In this document: piece by piece, positions 43,337-52,266 of the stretch
How positions within the stretch are numbered: position 1 is the first letter of the stretch
How the letters are laid out: each line of letters starts with the position of its first letter
Source: Mangrovibacterium lignilyticum
GTDB taxonomy: Bacteria; Bacteroidota; Bacteroidia; Bacteroidales; Prolixibacteraceae
Assembly: GCF_010882175.1 (NCBI RefSeq)
Contig: NZ_WKLH01000003.1
Coordinates: forward strand, 1-64,000
Direction of reading: 5' to 3'
Length of the DNA: 64,000 nucleotides
The notes under the pieces: model-generated
What the model was told of the DNA's origin: nothing
Databases searched by the model: none
Seen by the model: only the letters and a program-made list of their open reading frames with translations
Position numbers and translations under genes: made by a program

Positions 43337-43370
43337 AAAAGCAGTACACAGCAATGGGTGCTGCTTTTTT
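43337..43370 (+). terminator. Intrinsic terminator of the efflux operon
   Basis: AAAAGCAG (43337-43344) and CTGCTTTT (43361-43368) form an 8-bp stem, ending in a T-run. Confidence 0.8.
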
Positions 43371-43404
43371 GGCTTCGGGTGATGCGGCTCCCAATCGCAT
43401 TAAA

Positions 43405-43711
43405 TCCGTCCCTGCCAACAAGCAGGCAGCCCTGCTGAAAAATTCCGGCCCCTGCCCAAATAAACACTGTCCTGCTATGATCAGACCCGTCCTGCCGGTT
43501 TTATTTCGGTCCTGCCGGAAGGTCACACAGTCCTGTCGCTTTTTTTGCTTCCCTGCCCGGCAGGACACCCGACGAACCAACAGGGAAGACCACCCAACCG
43601 GCAGGGAGGTCGAATTATCAGCAGGGTTACCCGCCCCACCGACAGGACGGCCCGCCCGGGCAACAGGGCCTGAAAAAAACCGGCAGGGCCGGAAATTTTT
43701 GAGCAGGGCGA
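43405..43711. repeat. Symmetric inverted array of sixteen CCTGCC-type motifs, about 20-nt period
   Basis: Eight CCTG(C/T)(C/T) motifs start at 43411, 43431, 43451, 43471, 43491, 43511, 43532 and 43552. Eight mirror-image CAGG motifs start at 43561, 43581, 43602, 43622, 43643, 43664, 43684 and 43704. The two halves meet in the palindrome CCTGCCCGGCAGG centred on 43558. Distances from the centre are 1, 21, 42, 62, 82, 102, 122, 142 on the left and 1, 21, 42, 62, 83, 104, 124, 144 on the right. The DNA between motifs is not complementary between the halves. It lies between two convergent transcription units. ORFs on both strands across it look spurious, since a 20-nt period breaks frame. Confidence 0.85.
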
Positions 43712-43791
43712 AAAAATCAACGGAAAATAGTTCGACTCTTTCGGCTGATGCCGTTTCCAACCGCGCCATAGCAAAACTGCCATGCAAAAGT

Positions 43792-43811
43792 CAGCGGTTG
43801 AAAACCGCTGC
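43792..43811 (-). terminator. Hairpin downstream of polA
   Basis: CAGCGGTT and AACCGCTG arms, followed on the minus strand by ACTTTTGC. A weak T-run, so a modest terminator. Confidence 0.55.
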
Positions 43812-43816
43812 ACCTG

Positions 43817-46606
43817 CTAATGCGCTTCCAGCCAGTTTTGACCGGCATTCATTTCAACATCGAGTGGTAAACCAACCTCAACGGCGTGCTCCATCTGCTC
43901 TTTGACGATTTGCTTTACTTGTTCCAGCTCGCTTTTGGGAACGTCGAAGTTCAATTCATCATGCACCTGTAGCAACATTTTAGCCTCTAGTTTATTCCTG
44001 TTCAGCTCTTTCCAAATGTTGATCATGGCGAGCTTAATGATATCGGCTGCCGATCCCTGGATTGGCGCGTTGATGGCATTTCGTTCAGCAACACCGCGCA
44101 CAACCGCATTGGCCGAGTTGATATCTTTCAGATAGCGGCGACGGCCCCTGATGGTCTCCACATAGCCTTTATCGCGGGCAACCTGGATACACTCATCCAT
44201 GTATTCCTTCACGCGCGAAAAGTTCTCAAAATAGCCATCAATAAGCTGTTTGGCCTCCGTCCGCGGAATGTTGAGCCGCTCGGACAAGCCAAAAGCGGAA
44301 ATACCGTAAATGATACCGAAGTTCGCCGTTTTGGCTTTGCGCCGCATATCCGAGGTCACTTCCTCCAGCGGAACTTTATAAATTTTGGCAGCCGTGGCCG
44401 CGTGAATATCCTGCTTGTTGCGGAATGCTTCCAGCATGTGCTCATCCTTGCTCAGAGCGGCCATAATGCGCAATTCAATTTGTGAGTAGTCGGCCGACAA
44501 AAACAAATGCTCGTCATCCGATGCCGTGAAAGCGCGCCGAATTTCCCGGCCGTTTTCATCTCGAATCGGGATGTTTTGCAGGTTCGGGTTTGTCGAACTC
44601 AATCGTCCTGTTGCCGCAATCGTTTGGTTATAGGTCGTATGAATCTTACCTGTTTTGGCATCGACCAACTGCGGAAGCGCCTCAACATAGGTAGAAAGTA
44701 ATTTCTTCAACCCGCGAAAATCGAGTATTTTCCCCACAATCGGGTGCTTATCAACCAGCTTAATCAACACGTCTTCCGACGTTGAATACTGCTTGGTTTT
44801 AGTCATTTTAGCTTTCGAATCAATCTTCAGCTTCTCAAATAAAATCGGCCCCAACTGCTTTGGCGAGGAAAGGTTGAAATCTTCACCGGCCAACTCCTTA
44901 ATCTCAGCTTCCAGCTCAATCAACTGTTTGCGCAACACTTCGGCATATTCGTCCAGTGCTTTTGTGTTCAGCGTAACGCCCGCCACTTCCATATCCGCCA
45001 AAACCGGGATTAGTGGCATCTCAATTTCCTCGAAAACCGACCGGACACCGGTTTTATCCAAATCCCCGTCAATGGCCAGTTTAAGCTGAAGCGTGAGGTC
45101 CGCGTCCTCGCACGCATAATCGCGCAGCTTTTCAACCGGGACGTGTCGCATGGTCTTCTGGTTTTTACCTTTCTTGCCTATCAACTCTTCGGTCTCTACC
45201 TTCCGGTAACCCAAATAAGTTTCGCACAAATAGTCGAGGTTGTGCCGCAGCTCGGGTTGAATGAGGTAATGTGCAATCATGGTATCGTACAGCGGCCCTT
45301 TCACCTCCATGCCATACTGTTTCAACATTAAAATATCGTACTTAATGTTTTGACCAATCTTGCGAATATTTTCATCTTCAAAAATCAAACGAAACTCTTC
45401 CAAAACTTTCAGCGCTTCTTCCCGTTTTTCAGGAAGCGTCACACAAAAGGCTTCTCCCTTGCGGAATGCGAACGATAAACACACCAACTCAGCTTTACTG
45501 GTGTCGAGACCCGTTGTTTCAGTGTCGAAGCAAAACTCTTCCTGAACCGATAACTCTGCTTTCAGGCTAGCACGTTGCATGGCATTTTCAACCAGGTAAT
45601 ACTCGTGCTGCGTGTTCTCAATGTTTGCCAGATCTGTGGCAGGTGCAAGTTCAGGAGCAGTCTCCGGAGCACCAAACAAGGTGCCTTGCTCAAAAGCAGC
45701 ATCAGCAACGGCAGCTTTCGCCGGCTCCATCTTTTGCACCATCGAACGAAACTCCAGTTCGGTGAAAATTTCCTTCAAAGCAGCCCAATCCGGATCAGCC
45801 ATGGTCAAGCTGGCTTCGTCAAACTCAACCGGCACATCCTGAATGATGACCACCAATTCCCGCGACAAACGCACCTGCTCTTCGTTTTGCTGCAGGTTTT
45901 CTTTTTGCTTCCCTTTTAAATCATCAATATTGGCGTAAAGATTGTCGATCGATCCATACTTGCCGATCAGTTTCATCGCTGTTTTGGGACCAATTCCGGG
46001 ACAGCCCGGAATATTGTCTGCCGTATCGCCCATCAACCCTAAAATATCGATCACCTGATCAGGCGTTTCAATTTCGAAATTCTCTTTAACTTCATTTGTT
46101 CCCCAAATTTCAACCTCGTTGCCTCCGCGTCCGGGTTTGTACATGAGAATATTATCGGACACCAGCTGCGCATAGTCCTTATCCGGAGTCATCATATAGG
46201 TTGTGTATCCTTCTTGCTCCGCTTTTTTAGCCAAGGTCCCGATTACATCGTCCGCTTCAAATCCTTCTTTCTCCAATATCGGAATATTATAGGCTTCAAT
46301 AATTTTACGAACCCACGGAATCGCTTTACGCAAGTCTTCCGGCATTTCTTCACGATTTGCCTTATAGGGCTCATACATTTTATGCCTGAAAGTTGGCGCA
46401 TGCACATCGAACACCACAGCTACATGAGTTGGTTTCTCTTTACTTAGCAACATTTCCAGGGTGTTTGTAAACCCCAACATGGCCGATGTATTCAAGCCTT
46501 TTGAATTATAACGCGGATTTCGGATGAACGCAAAGTACGAACGATAAATTAGTGCGTAAGCATCAAGTAAAAACAAACGTTTATCCGGAGTGGCAGTGTC
46601 TGACAT
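43817..46606 (-). CDS. polA: DNA polymerase I
   Basis: A 929-residue repair and Okazaki-fragment polymerase with all three domains. The 5' nuclease starts LFLLDAYALIYRSYFAF and includes GDTADNIPGCPGIGPKTAMKLI. The proofreading exonuclease is intact, with the acidic FDTETTGLD and NIKYDILMLKQYG. The polymerase has ADYSQIELRIMAALS, TANFGIIYGISAFGLSERL and LLQVHDELNFDVP. ATG 46606 (MSDTATPDKR) is chosen; the frame continues upstream 27 codons without family similarity. It converges on the efflux operon with the CCTGCC array between. Confidence 0.97.
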   Translation of the reverse strand: MSDTATPDKRLFLLDAYALIYRSYFAFIRNPRYNSKGLNTSAMLGFTNTLEMLLSKEKPTHVAVVFDVHAPTFRHKMYEPYKANREEMPEDLRKAIPWVRKIIEAYNIPILEKEGFEADDVIGTLAKKAEQEGYTTYMMTPDKDYAQLVSDNILMYKPGRGGNEVEIWGTNEVKENFEIETPDQVIDILGLMGDTADNIPGCPGIGPKTAMKLIGKYGSIDNLYANIDDLKGKQKENLQQNEEQVRLSRELVVIIQDVPVEFDEASLTMADPDWAALKEIFTELEFRSMVQKMEPAKAAVADAAFEQGTLFGAPETAPELAPATDLANIENTQHEYYLVENAMQRASLKAELSVQEEFCFDTETTGLDTSKAELVCLSFAFRKGEAFCVTLPEKREEALKVLEEFRLIFEDENIRKIGQNIKYDILMLKQYGMEVKGPLYDTMIAHYLIQPELRHNLDYLCETYLGYRKVETEELIGKKGKNQKTMRHVPVEKLRDYACEDADLTLQLKLAIDGDLDKTGVRSVFEEIEMPLIPVLADMEVAGVTLNTKALDEYAEVLRKQLIELEAEIKELAGEDFNLSSPKQLGPILFEKLKIDSKAKMTKTKQYSTSEDVLIKLVDKHPIVGKILDFRGLKKLLSTYVEALPQLVDAKTGKIHTTYNQTIAATGRLSSTNPNLQNIPIRDENGREIRRAFTASDDEHLFLSADYSQIELRIMAALSKDEHMLEAFRNKQDIHAATAAKIYKVPLEEVTSDMRRKAKTANFGIIYGISAFGLSERLNIPRTEAKQLIDGYFENFSRVKEYMDECIQVARDKGYVETIRGRRRYLKDINSANAVVRGVAERNAINAPIQGSAADIIKLAMINIWKELNRNKLEAKMLLQVHDELNFDVPKSELEQVKQIVKEQMEHAVEVGLPLDVEMNAGQNWLEAH

Positions 46607-46727
46607 GATTGAAAATTTAATACGATCTGATTTCCGATACACAAACAGTAAATTCCGTTCGATGTTCGGGTAAATGATCGACAGCATAAATAATGACCGA
46701 AATTATGAACTTCCCTTCAATAAATAA

Positions 46728-46753
46728 AAAAAGCCGTCAAAATAGACGGCTTT
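46728..46753 (-). terminator. Intrinsic terminator of the ArsR-type gene
   Basis: AAAGCCGTC and GACGGCTTT arms around TATTTT, followed on the minus strand by TTTTATTTATTG. It also insulates polA from read-through. Confidence 0.85.
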
Positions 46754-46778
46754 ACAATCCTATATTATTGGAATAAAT

Positions 46779-47084
46779 TTACTCTCCGCAGGTACAACGT
46801 TGCAGACAATCAACAATCTGGCTCAAGGTGTCATGCTTCAGATAATAAAAGGTATTTTTTCCCTCACGACGAGAACAAAGCACACCTTTATCCTTCAAAA
46901 TCCCCAAATGGTGGGATGTTGTTGATTGCTCGATCCCCAGTAATTCGTGGATCTCCGTTACGGTTAATCTTTTCCCGGCTTCCAAATGCTTCAAAATAGC
47001 GATACGCATCGGATGGGCAATTGCTTTTAACATGTTTGCAGCCATATCTAAACGGTCTGCATCTAATTCTTGAATTTTCATCAT
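46779..47084 (-). CDS. ArsR/SmtB family transcriptional regulator
   Basis: A 101-residue winged-helix repressor: MLKAIAHPMRIAILKHLEAGKRLTVTEIHELLGIEQSTTSHHLGILKDKGVLCSRREGKNTFYYL. The alpha-3 CxC arsenic site is absent, but the C-terminus reads DCLQRCTCGE, three Cys that could form a metal or redox site together with Cys near residue 70. Either of two adjacent ATGs (47084 or 47081) may be the start. It is monocistronic, with a -7 TATATTTG just upstream on the minus strand. The efflux operon 4 kb away is a possible but unproven target. Confidence 0.92.
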   Translation of the reverse strand: MMKIQELDADRLDMAANMLKAIAHPMRIAILKHLEAGKRLTVTEIHELLGIEQSTTSHHLGILKDKGVLCSRREGKNTFYYLKHDTLSQIVDCLQRCTCGE

Positions 47085-47107
47085 GGCTAATAATTCTGAG
47101 ACAAATG

Positions 47108-47130
47108 CAAATATATAAATATATTATTAC
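47108..47130 (-). promoter_or_regulatory. Promoter and AT-rich dyad of the ArsR-type gene
   Basis: On the minus strand TATATTTG (47115-47108) is a perfect -7 element. It overlaps ATATAT-AA-ATATAT (47111-47124), a dyad typical of ArsR-family operators, which suggests autoregulation. Confidence 0.5.
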
Positions 47131-47330
47131 TTCTAAAAGAAACAGTTAGGCTAAAATGATATTTTTGAAAGATTTTAAATTCAGTTAAGAATCAAGTTGG
47201 GATTTATGGCTTAAAAATAATCAATTTAATTAACCATAAAGGAAATCACATTCGAAGTTGAAGAAGAAAAGCCTAAAAAATTAAAAACCCGTTTAATTTA
47301 CTATTTTTGACCAGAGGTAAAAAAAGGAGC

Positions 47331-48305
47331 ATGGGATCACTGGATATCATTAGAAAACCGATAGCAAAAGAACTGGATGAATTCGAGGATTACTTTAAAT
47401 CCACCGTCCAAAGTGATATCCCTCTTCTCTCGCTTATCATACAATACATTCTACGCAAAAAGGGCAAGCAAATGCGCCCGATGTTCGTTTTTCTGGCAGC
47501 CAAGATGAATGGTGGATTTAACGAAACCACCCACATGGCCGCTTCATCAATCGAACTGTTACACACGGCTACGTTGGTGCACGACGATGTTGTAGACGAA
47601 TCATACGAACGTCGCGGAAGCTTCTCAATCAATGCTTTGTGGAAAAACAAACTCGCTGTTTTAGTTGGCGATTACATTCTGGCAAAAGGTTTATTGCTGA
47701 ATATTGACAATAAAAATTACAGTTTTCTGCAACTCATCAGCCGCTCGGTAAAAGACATGAGCGAAGGTGAAATTTTACAAATGCGCAAGAGCCGGAAGCT
47801 GGACATCGACTATGACACCTATTTCGAGATTATCAAAAAGAAAACTGCGTCGCTGATCGCCACCAGCTTAGCCATTGGAGCTGCTTCGGTAACCGAAGAC
47901 GAATGCATCGTGGAGCGCATGTTTGAAATTGGTATCGATGTTGGAATCGCCTTCCAGATTAAAGACGATATTTTCGATTACCAAGCCAAAGGAATTCTGG
48001 GTAAGCCAACCGGAAACGACATCAAAGAAAAGAAAATCACCATGCCTTTACTTTATGTGCTTGGCGAGTCAGACGAAAAAGAACGCCGCCGGATTCTGCA
48101 CGAAGTGAAGCGCAAGCATAAAAACACGGCCAAAGTACAAGAGCTGGTCAATCTGGTTGTTGACCGTGGCGGTCTGGATTACGCCACTGAACAAATGAAT
48201 ATTTACCGCGACAGAGCGCTGACTAAGATCATGGAATTCCCGGATACTGAAGCACGTTCATCTCTGGTCGAATTGGTCAACTACGTTACGACCAGAAAAA
48301 AATAA
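47331..48305 (+). CDS. Polyprenyl synthetase (trans-isoprenyl diphosphate synthase)
   Basis: Extends isoprenyl diphosphates with IPP, probably to the octaprenyl-type chain of menaquinone. The first aspartate-rich motif is LVHDDVVDES and the second is FQIKDDIFDYQ, with GKQMRPMFVFLAAK and GNDIKEKKITMPLLYVL between and after. The start is ATG 47331 (MGSLDIIRKPI), preceded by AAAAAGGAGC; an upstream TTG frame is ignored. Length 324 residues. Chain length cannot be told safely from the sequence. Confidence 0.94.
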   Translation: MGSLDIIRKPIAKELDEFEDYFKSTVQSDIPLLSLIIQYILRKKGKQMRPMFVFLAAKMNGGFNETTHMAASSIELLHTATLVHDDVVDESYERRGSFSINALWKNKLAVLVGDYILAKGLLLNIDNKNYSFLQLISRSVKDMSEGEILQMRKSRKLDIDYDTYFEIIKKKTASLIATSLAIGAASVTEDECIVERMFEIGIDVGIAFQIKDDIFDYQAKGILGKPTGNDIKEKKITMPLLYVLGESDEKERRRILHEVKRKHKNTAKVQELVNLVVDRGGLDYATEQMNIYRDRALTKIMEFPDTEARSSLVELVNYVTTRKK

Positions 48306-48361
48306 GGTATCACGTACATCAGCATACGCAATACCTTTTGTCAAAAACCAAAAATCGGAAC

Positions 48362-49375
48362 TTATCGCAGTTTAATCCCTATCCCGGGTTGGTCAATCAA
48401 ACTGACTTTTCCGTCAGTTATTTGCATCCCGGTAAACGGATCATTCGAAATTAACAGGTTACCGTCCAAATCGGCCCAATCTACTTTGGGTGCGAGCTGA
48501 GCCGCAGCCGTAACAGCACATGATGTTTCAGTCATACAGCCAATCATGACTTTCATATCGAGCGCCCGTGCAAGCGTCAGCATCTTATGTGCCTCGCGCA
48601 TACCGGTACATTTCATCAGTTTAATATTGATACCGGAATAAACACCTTGTACCCTTTTCAAGTCTTTCAAGCGCTGAATGCCCTCGTCGGCAATAATCGG
48701 CAACGGACTTTTTTGCGTCAACCAGGCAATATCATCGACCAGTTCCTTTGGCATCGGTTGTTCTACAAAAATAACCCCCATTTCCTCCAACCACCAGGTT
48801 GTTTCAAGTGCCTGAACACGGTCTTTCCACCCCTGGTTAATATCGACACTCAAAGGCACATCCGTCATAGACCGAATTGTCTCAATCATTTGCTTATCAC
48901 TTTCGCGACCAAGCTTCACTTTCAGAATGTTAAACCCTTCGGCCTCCTTCACCTTTTGCCGAACCACATCGTCCGAATCGATACCGATTGTTAACGAGCT
49001 ATCCGGTGTATCCTCAGCTTTAAATCCCCAGATTTTATACCAGGGCTTTTGCATAATTTTCCCCAATAAATCATGCAACGCAATATCCACCGAAGCCTTT
49101 GCAGCGCAATTTCCGGTGGCAACACCGTCAACATATTCAAGTATCTCATCCAAACGGAAAGGATCGCTGAACTGCCCTAAATCGAGTGATTCGAGGAATC
49201 GTGTTGCCGTTTCATAACTCTCACCCAAATAAGGCGGCATGGAGGCTTCTCCATAGCCAACAATTCCGTCAAACTCAATTTCAATTAGCATCGATGGAGT
49301 TATTGTTCGCGAGCTCTCAGCAAGCGTAAAGGCATGCCTCAACTGCAAGTCGTATGGTTTAAGCCGTAGTTTCAT
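48362..49375 (-). CDS. L-Ala-D/L-Glu (dipeptide) epimerase
   Basis: An enolase-superfamily enzyme that converts L-Ala-D-Glu, from peptidoglycan stem peptides, to L-Ala-L-Glu. Catalytic KxK is K152/K154 in LKVKLG. Metal ligands are D178 in SVDINQGW, E205 in VEQPMP and D230 in IADEG, followed by a second Lys in INIKLMKCTG. The lid region has GYGEASMPPYLGES. The start is taken at 49375 (MKLRLKPYD); an upstream ATG at 49414 is possible. It follows the NlpC/P60 gene by 17-56 bp, the same pairing as ykfB/ykfC in Bacillus. Confidence 0.93.
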   Translation of the reverse strand: MKLRLKPYDLQLRHAFTLAESSRTITPSMLIEIEFDGIVGYGEASMPPYLGESYETATRFLESLDLGQFSDPFRLDEILEYVDGVATGNCAAKASVDIALHDLLGKIMQKPWYKIWGFKAEDTPDSSLTIGIDSDDVVRQKVKEAEGFNILKVKLGRESDKQMIETIRSMTDVPLSVDINQGWKDRVQALETTWWLEEMGVIFVEQPMPKELVDDIAWLTQKSPLPIIADEGIQRLKDLKRVQGVYSGINIKLMKCTGMREAHKMLTLARALDMKVMIGCMTETSCAVTAAAQLAPKVDWADLDGNLLISNDPFTGMQITDGKVSLIDQPGIGIKLR

Positions 49376-49430
49376 CCCGCTTTTGACAAGCTTTCTTTGT
49401 TTATTTTGAATCATACTTGTTCGTTCTTGC

Positions 49431-50600
49431 CTAGTTGTACCAGGAATGTTCTTTGATGGGTATAATCTGCCCGTTGTTCAATGAATTCAACACGCGGCGG
49501 GCAGCAACCAATTCTACTTTGCGTCGCGGATCATAATTTTCATCATCCGGGTTAAAGCTGTTAATCTTCACCCGTCCCGACGAATGAATAAAGTGACCAT
49601 CACCGATATACAATCCCACATGTGTAATGTGATCTTTACTTCTTCCAAAGAACAGCAAATCGCCAGGTTCGAATTGAAAGTCGGTGATATCAAGTGCCTC
49701 GCCAAATTGAGCCTGCTGCGAGGCATCGCGAGCCAACATGACCCCTTGCGACAAATAAGCAGTCTTTACGAATCCGGAGCAATCAACCCCTTTGGTCGAC
49801 GTTCCTCCCCAAAGGTACGGGCTTCCAAGAAGTTTTCTCGCTGTTGCAATTACTGCTCCGGCCTCAGGCTGAATAGATTCCCATTCTTTCAAAGGAAGGC
49901 ATTCTGATGCTTTCACATAGCCTCCCCGCTTATCGGGAAACTGAACCTGCAAATATCCATTCACCGTTTTATTAACTTCAAAAAGACTCCCCAAAACAAG
50001 ATCCGAAACCGTTTCTGCCGCTGAACTTGGCTCGGCCAGTACCCAACCATTTATTGCAGCAAAAACATACCGATTGGCCCTTTTCCAATCAGCTATTTGA
50101 TCTGCTGTCATCGGGACCAGACCACTTCCACTGACCCATCCGATATACAAATCAGGCGTTTGAATGCGATACCATCCCCCTCTTTTATCCAGTAATTTTA
50201 CTGGTGTTCCCAAAATCGTTTGCGATACCATTTCAGCAGAATATGCCGGGTTTCCCCGCATCGGTATCACCGACAATGTGACTAATCCCCAATGCTTGCC
50301 ACCCAGTGCTTCATCAGGCAAAATTCGGACCGAATCAACGACTTCAATGTTTAAAGAAGTCAACGTATCAATCAGCAAATCGTGAGCTTCCGGCAAGTTC
50401 GTTTCGCCTTTAAGTACCAAATTACCATCAGCCTGTTTTTCCGAAACAAGCTCAAAAATGGCAACCCGCTTGTCCGGCGCAAACTTATCGACTATTTCCC
50501 GGGTGACCCGTTCCACCTTCCCCGGCTGAACGTCGGTTTCGCAGGATGCAAAGGTCACCAACAAGAATATTGTAAAAAGCGAATGAATTAAATTTTTCAT
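49431..50600 (-). CDS. NlpC/P60 (C40) peptidase lipoprotein with SH3 domains
   Basis: A cell-wall peptide endopeptidase, likely cutting gamma-D-Glu-diamino acid bonds as YkfC does. The lipoprotein signal ends TFASC (Cys20). Two SH3b-like segments lie at about residues 120-165 and 185-235 (LLDKRGGWYRIQTPDLYIGWV, VNGYLQVQFPDKRGGYVK). The C-terminal NlpC/P60 domain has catalytic Cys274 in GGTSTKGVDCSGFVKTAYL and the His in ITHVGLYIGDGHFIHSSG. It forms a unit with the epimerase, and its membrane anchoring points to periplasmic trimming of imported muropeptides. Confidence 0.94.
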   Translation of the reverse strand: MKNLIHSLFTIFLLVTFASCETDVQPGKVERVTREIVDKFAPDKRVAIFELVSEKQADGNLVLKGETNLPEAHDLLIDTLTSLNIEVVDSVRILPDEALGGKHWGLVTLSVIPMRGNPAYSAEMVSQTILGTPVKLLDKRGGWYRIQTPDLYIGWVSGSGLVPMTADQIADWKRANRYVFAAINGWVLAEPSSAAETVSDLVLGSLFEVNKTVNGYLQVQFPDKRGGYVKASECLPLKEWESIQPEAGAVIATARKLLGSPYLWGGTSTKGVDCSGFVKTAYLSQGVMLARDASQQAQFGEALDITDFQFEPGDLLFFGRSKDHITHVGLYIGDGHFIHSSGRVKINSFNPDDENYDPRRKVELVAARRVLNSLNNGQIIPIKEHSWYN

Positions 50601-50631
50601 GAATACCCCCAGTATATCATTCTATAAAATT

Positions 50632-50676
50632 AAGAAAAGGACAGCATGCAGAGCGCAACTGTCCTCTTTTTATGAT
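50632..50676 (-). terminator. Hairpin between SusD and NlpC/P60 genes
   Basis: On the minus strand AGGACAG (after AAG) and CTGTCCT form a stem around TTGCGCTCTGCATG, followed by TTTCTT. Probably a partial terminator, often found after susCD pairs. Confidence 0.7.
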
Positions 50677-50683
50677 CTCAAAA

Positions 50684-52255
50684 CTAATTTGCGATATCCC
50701 ACCAAACAGGCTCTGTCATATAGCTGTTTTCGAAAACACCTAAATCAGTCACCTTCGCGGCGTTATAATATCGCTCGTAATAGGCCATCTGATAACGGCG
50801 GATGTAATCTGTTTCTGTTGGAAAAGCTGTCTCGTACGCAAACTCAGGACGCTTGAAACCTTTGTAAACACCTTCCTCCAGGTTATAAGTGCCATCCGAG
50901 CCGATACAGTAATCACAGCGACGCATATCGGTCCAAACCTCAGGACTGTATGTAAGCGTGATATATTTCTGAATCATGATGTGGCTCAAGGTCAGGTCGG
51001 CAGCTGTTTGCGCCACGGCTTCACTTGCCAAAAAGGCATCACGGTCAGTTGCGGCAACTCCCAGCTTATCCATATTAGCCGCGATGGCTGCCTGATAAGC
51101 AGTCAATGCATTGGCTTTATCACCTTCGCGGAAATAAACTTCGGCTTCGATAAACTTCGCTTCAGCGTAAGTCATCAAGAAATAAGACGAAGATTGCTGC
51201 GTGTAGAAGAGTTGGTTTTCATCAGTAGAACGAAGACCCACATAATTCACATCCGATGATTGCGGGTCTGTATTAGCGATCGTTAAATCAATCCCAAAGG
51301 AATATTGACCGGTATTATCACCTTCCAAAATCCGGGGAATCAACTTCTCGGCACGTGGATCTTCAACACCGCTATTCCAACTATTTCCGCTGCCCTCAAC
51401 AGTGTTCAGCAAATAGTCGATCCAAAGTTTTCCAGGCTTATAACTTGACGACATATTTGAATACTGAATCGCTCTTCGCGCCGAAATATCGCTTTCCTCA
51501 TATTTATATTCGGCATCGTCGTCGTTGGATGTAAACGACATCTGCAGAAGATCCAAAATCGCATCGGGATTATAATCCAGCAATCCCGTTCCGACACTCT
51601 TCTTCGACAAGTGGCTCATTAAGCGAGCTTTTACTCCGTATCCGAATTTGATCCATTTGTCAACGTCTCCGTTGTACATGATATCACCTGCTGACAAATC
51701 AGGTGCTCCGTCATTCTGTGCTTTCTGTAAATCTGCTATACCTTCATCGACCAACGGCAAAACCTGACTGTAAACATACTCGGCATCATCGTAATCCGGC
51801 TGGATGTTACCGCTTAATCCATCCTGATAAGCAATATATCCGTAGGCATCGACCAACGCACCGTTACCAAAAGCCTCGAGAATCTTTCCAACACCAACAT
51901 AATGCCAGGCCCCCATATCTTCAGCATCCTGAACCATTTCATCGATGTTTACCCAGGCATAACCATACCAACATTGCCAAACCCAAGCATCGGCATTGTT
52001 GGCAAATTGCCAATTTTCCAACTGGTAATAGCGCGCACTGGGACTGTACACATAGCCCATTTGCTGACAAATTGCAGCAACCCGTGTCCCATGACTTCCG
52101 TAAAAATCACAAGCTTCAGTTAAAATGTAAGGTAGGCGAAGCTCAGGTGATGCTACCTGCGAATTATTGGGTGAGGTATTGATATCCAGATCATAATCGC
52201 ACGAGCTAACGATCAGGCCCAAAAGTATGATGAATATTGTCGTTATCTTTTTCAT
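50684..52255 (-). CDS. SusD/RagB-like outer-membrane lipoprotein (SusD-like 2 type)
   Basis: A surface lipoprotein of 523 residues (signal IVSSC, Cys19) that forms the lid of the neighbouring SusC. The early motif DLDINTSPNNSQVASPELRLPYI and ALVDAYGYIAYQDGL, followed by YAEAKFIEAEVYFREGDKANALTAYQAAI (TPR-like helices), are those of the SusD-like_2/SusD superfamily. Much of the rest is Tyr/Asp/Ser-rich. It lies 11 bp after susC. The partner genes here suggest a muropeptide or peptidoglycan-fragment ligand rather than starch. Confidence 0.93.
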   Translation of the reverse strand: MKKITTIFIILLGLIVSSCDYDLDINTSPNNSQVASPELRLPYILTEACDFYGSHGTRVAAICQQMGYVYSPSARYYQLENWQFANNADAWVWQCWYGYAWVNIDEMVQDAEDMGAWHYVGVGKILEAFGNGALVDAYGYIAYQDGLSGNIQPDYDDAEYVYSQVLPLVDEGIADLQKAQNDGAPDLSAGDIMYNGDVDKWIKFGYGVKARLMSHLSKKSVGTGLLDYNPDAILDLLQMSFTSNDDDAEYKYEESDISARRAIQYSNMSSSYKPGKLWIDYLLNTVEGSGNSWNSGVEDPRAEKLIPRILEGDNTGQYSFGIDLTIANTDPQSSDVNYVGLRSTDENQLFYTQQSSSYFLMTYAEAKFIEAEVYFREGDKANALTAYQAAIAANMDKLGVAATDRDAFLASEAVAQTAADLTLSHIMIQKYITLTYSPEVWTDMRRCDYCIGSDGTYNLEEGVYKGFKRPEFAYETAFPTETDYIRRYQMAYYERYYNAAKVTDLGVFENSYMTEPVWWDIAN

Positions 52256-52266
52256 AGTTAAATGCT

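Noticed and set aside
43405-43711. CRISPR array
   Set aside because: The repeated unit is only about 6-8 nt with 12-14 nt between, it flips orientation in the middle, and no cas gene is near.
43324-43905. ORFs on both strands over the CCTGCC array
   Set aside because: The array period is mostly 20 nt, so the motif drifts through all frames; the ORFs are Pro/Arg-rich and overlap polA or the terminator.
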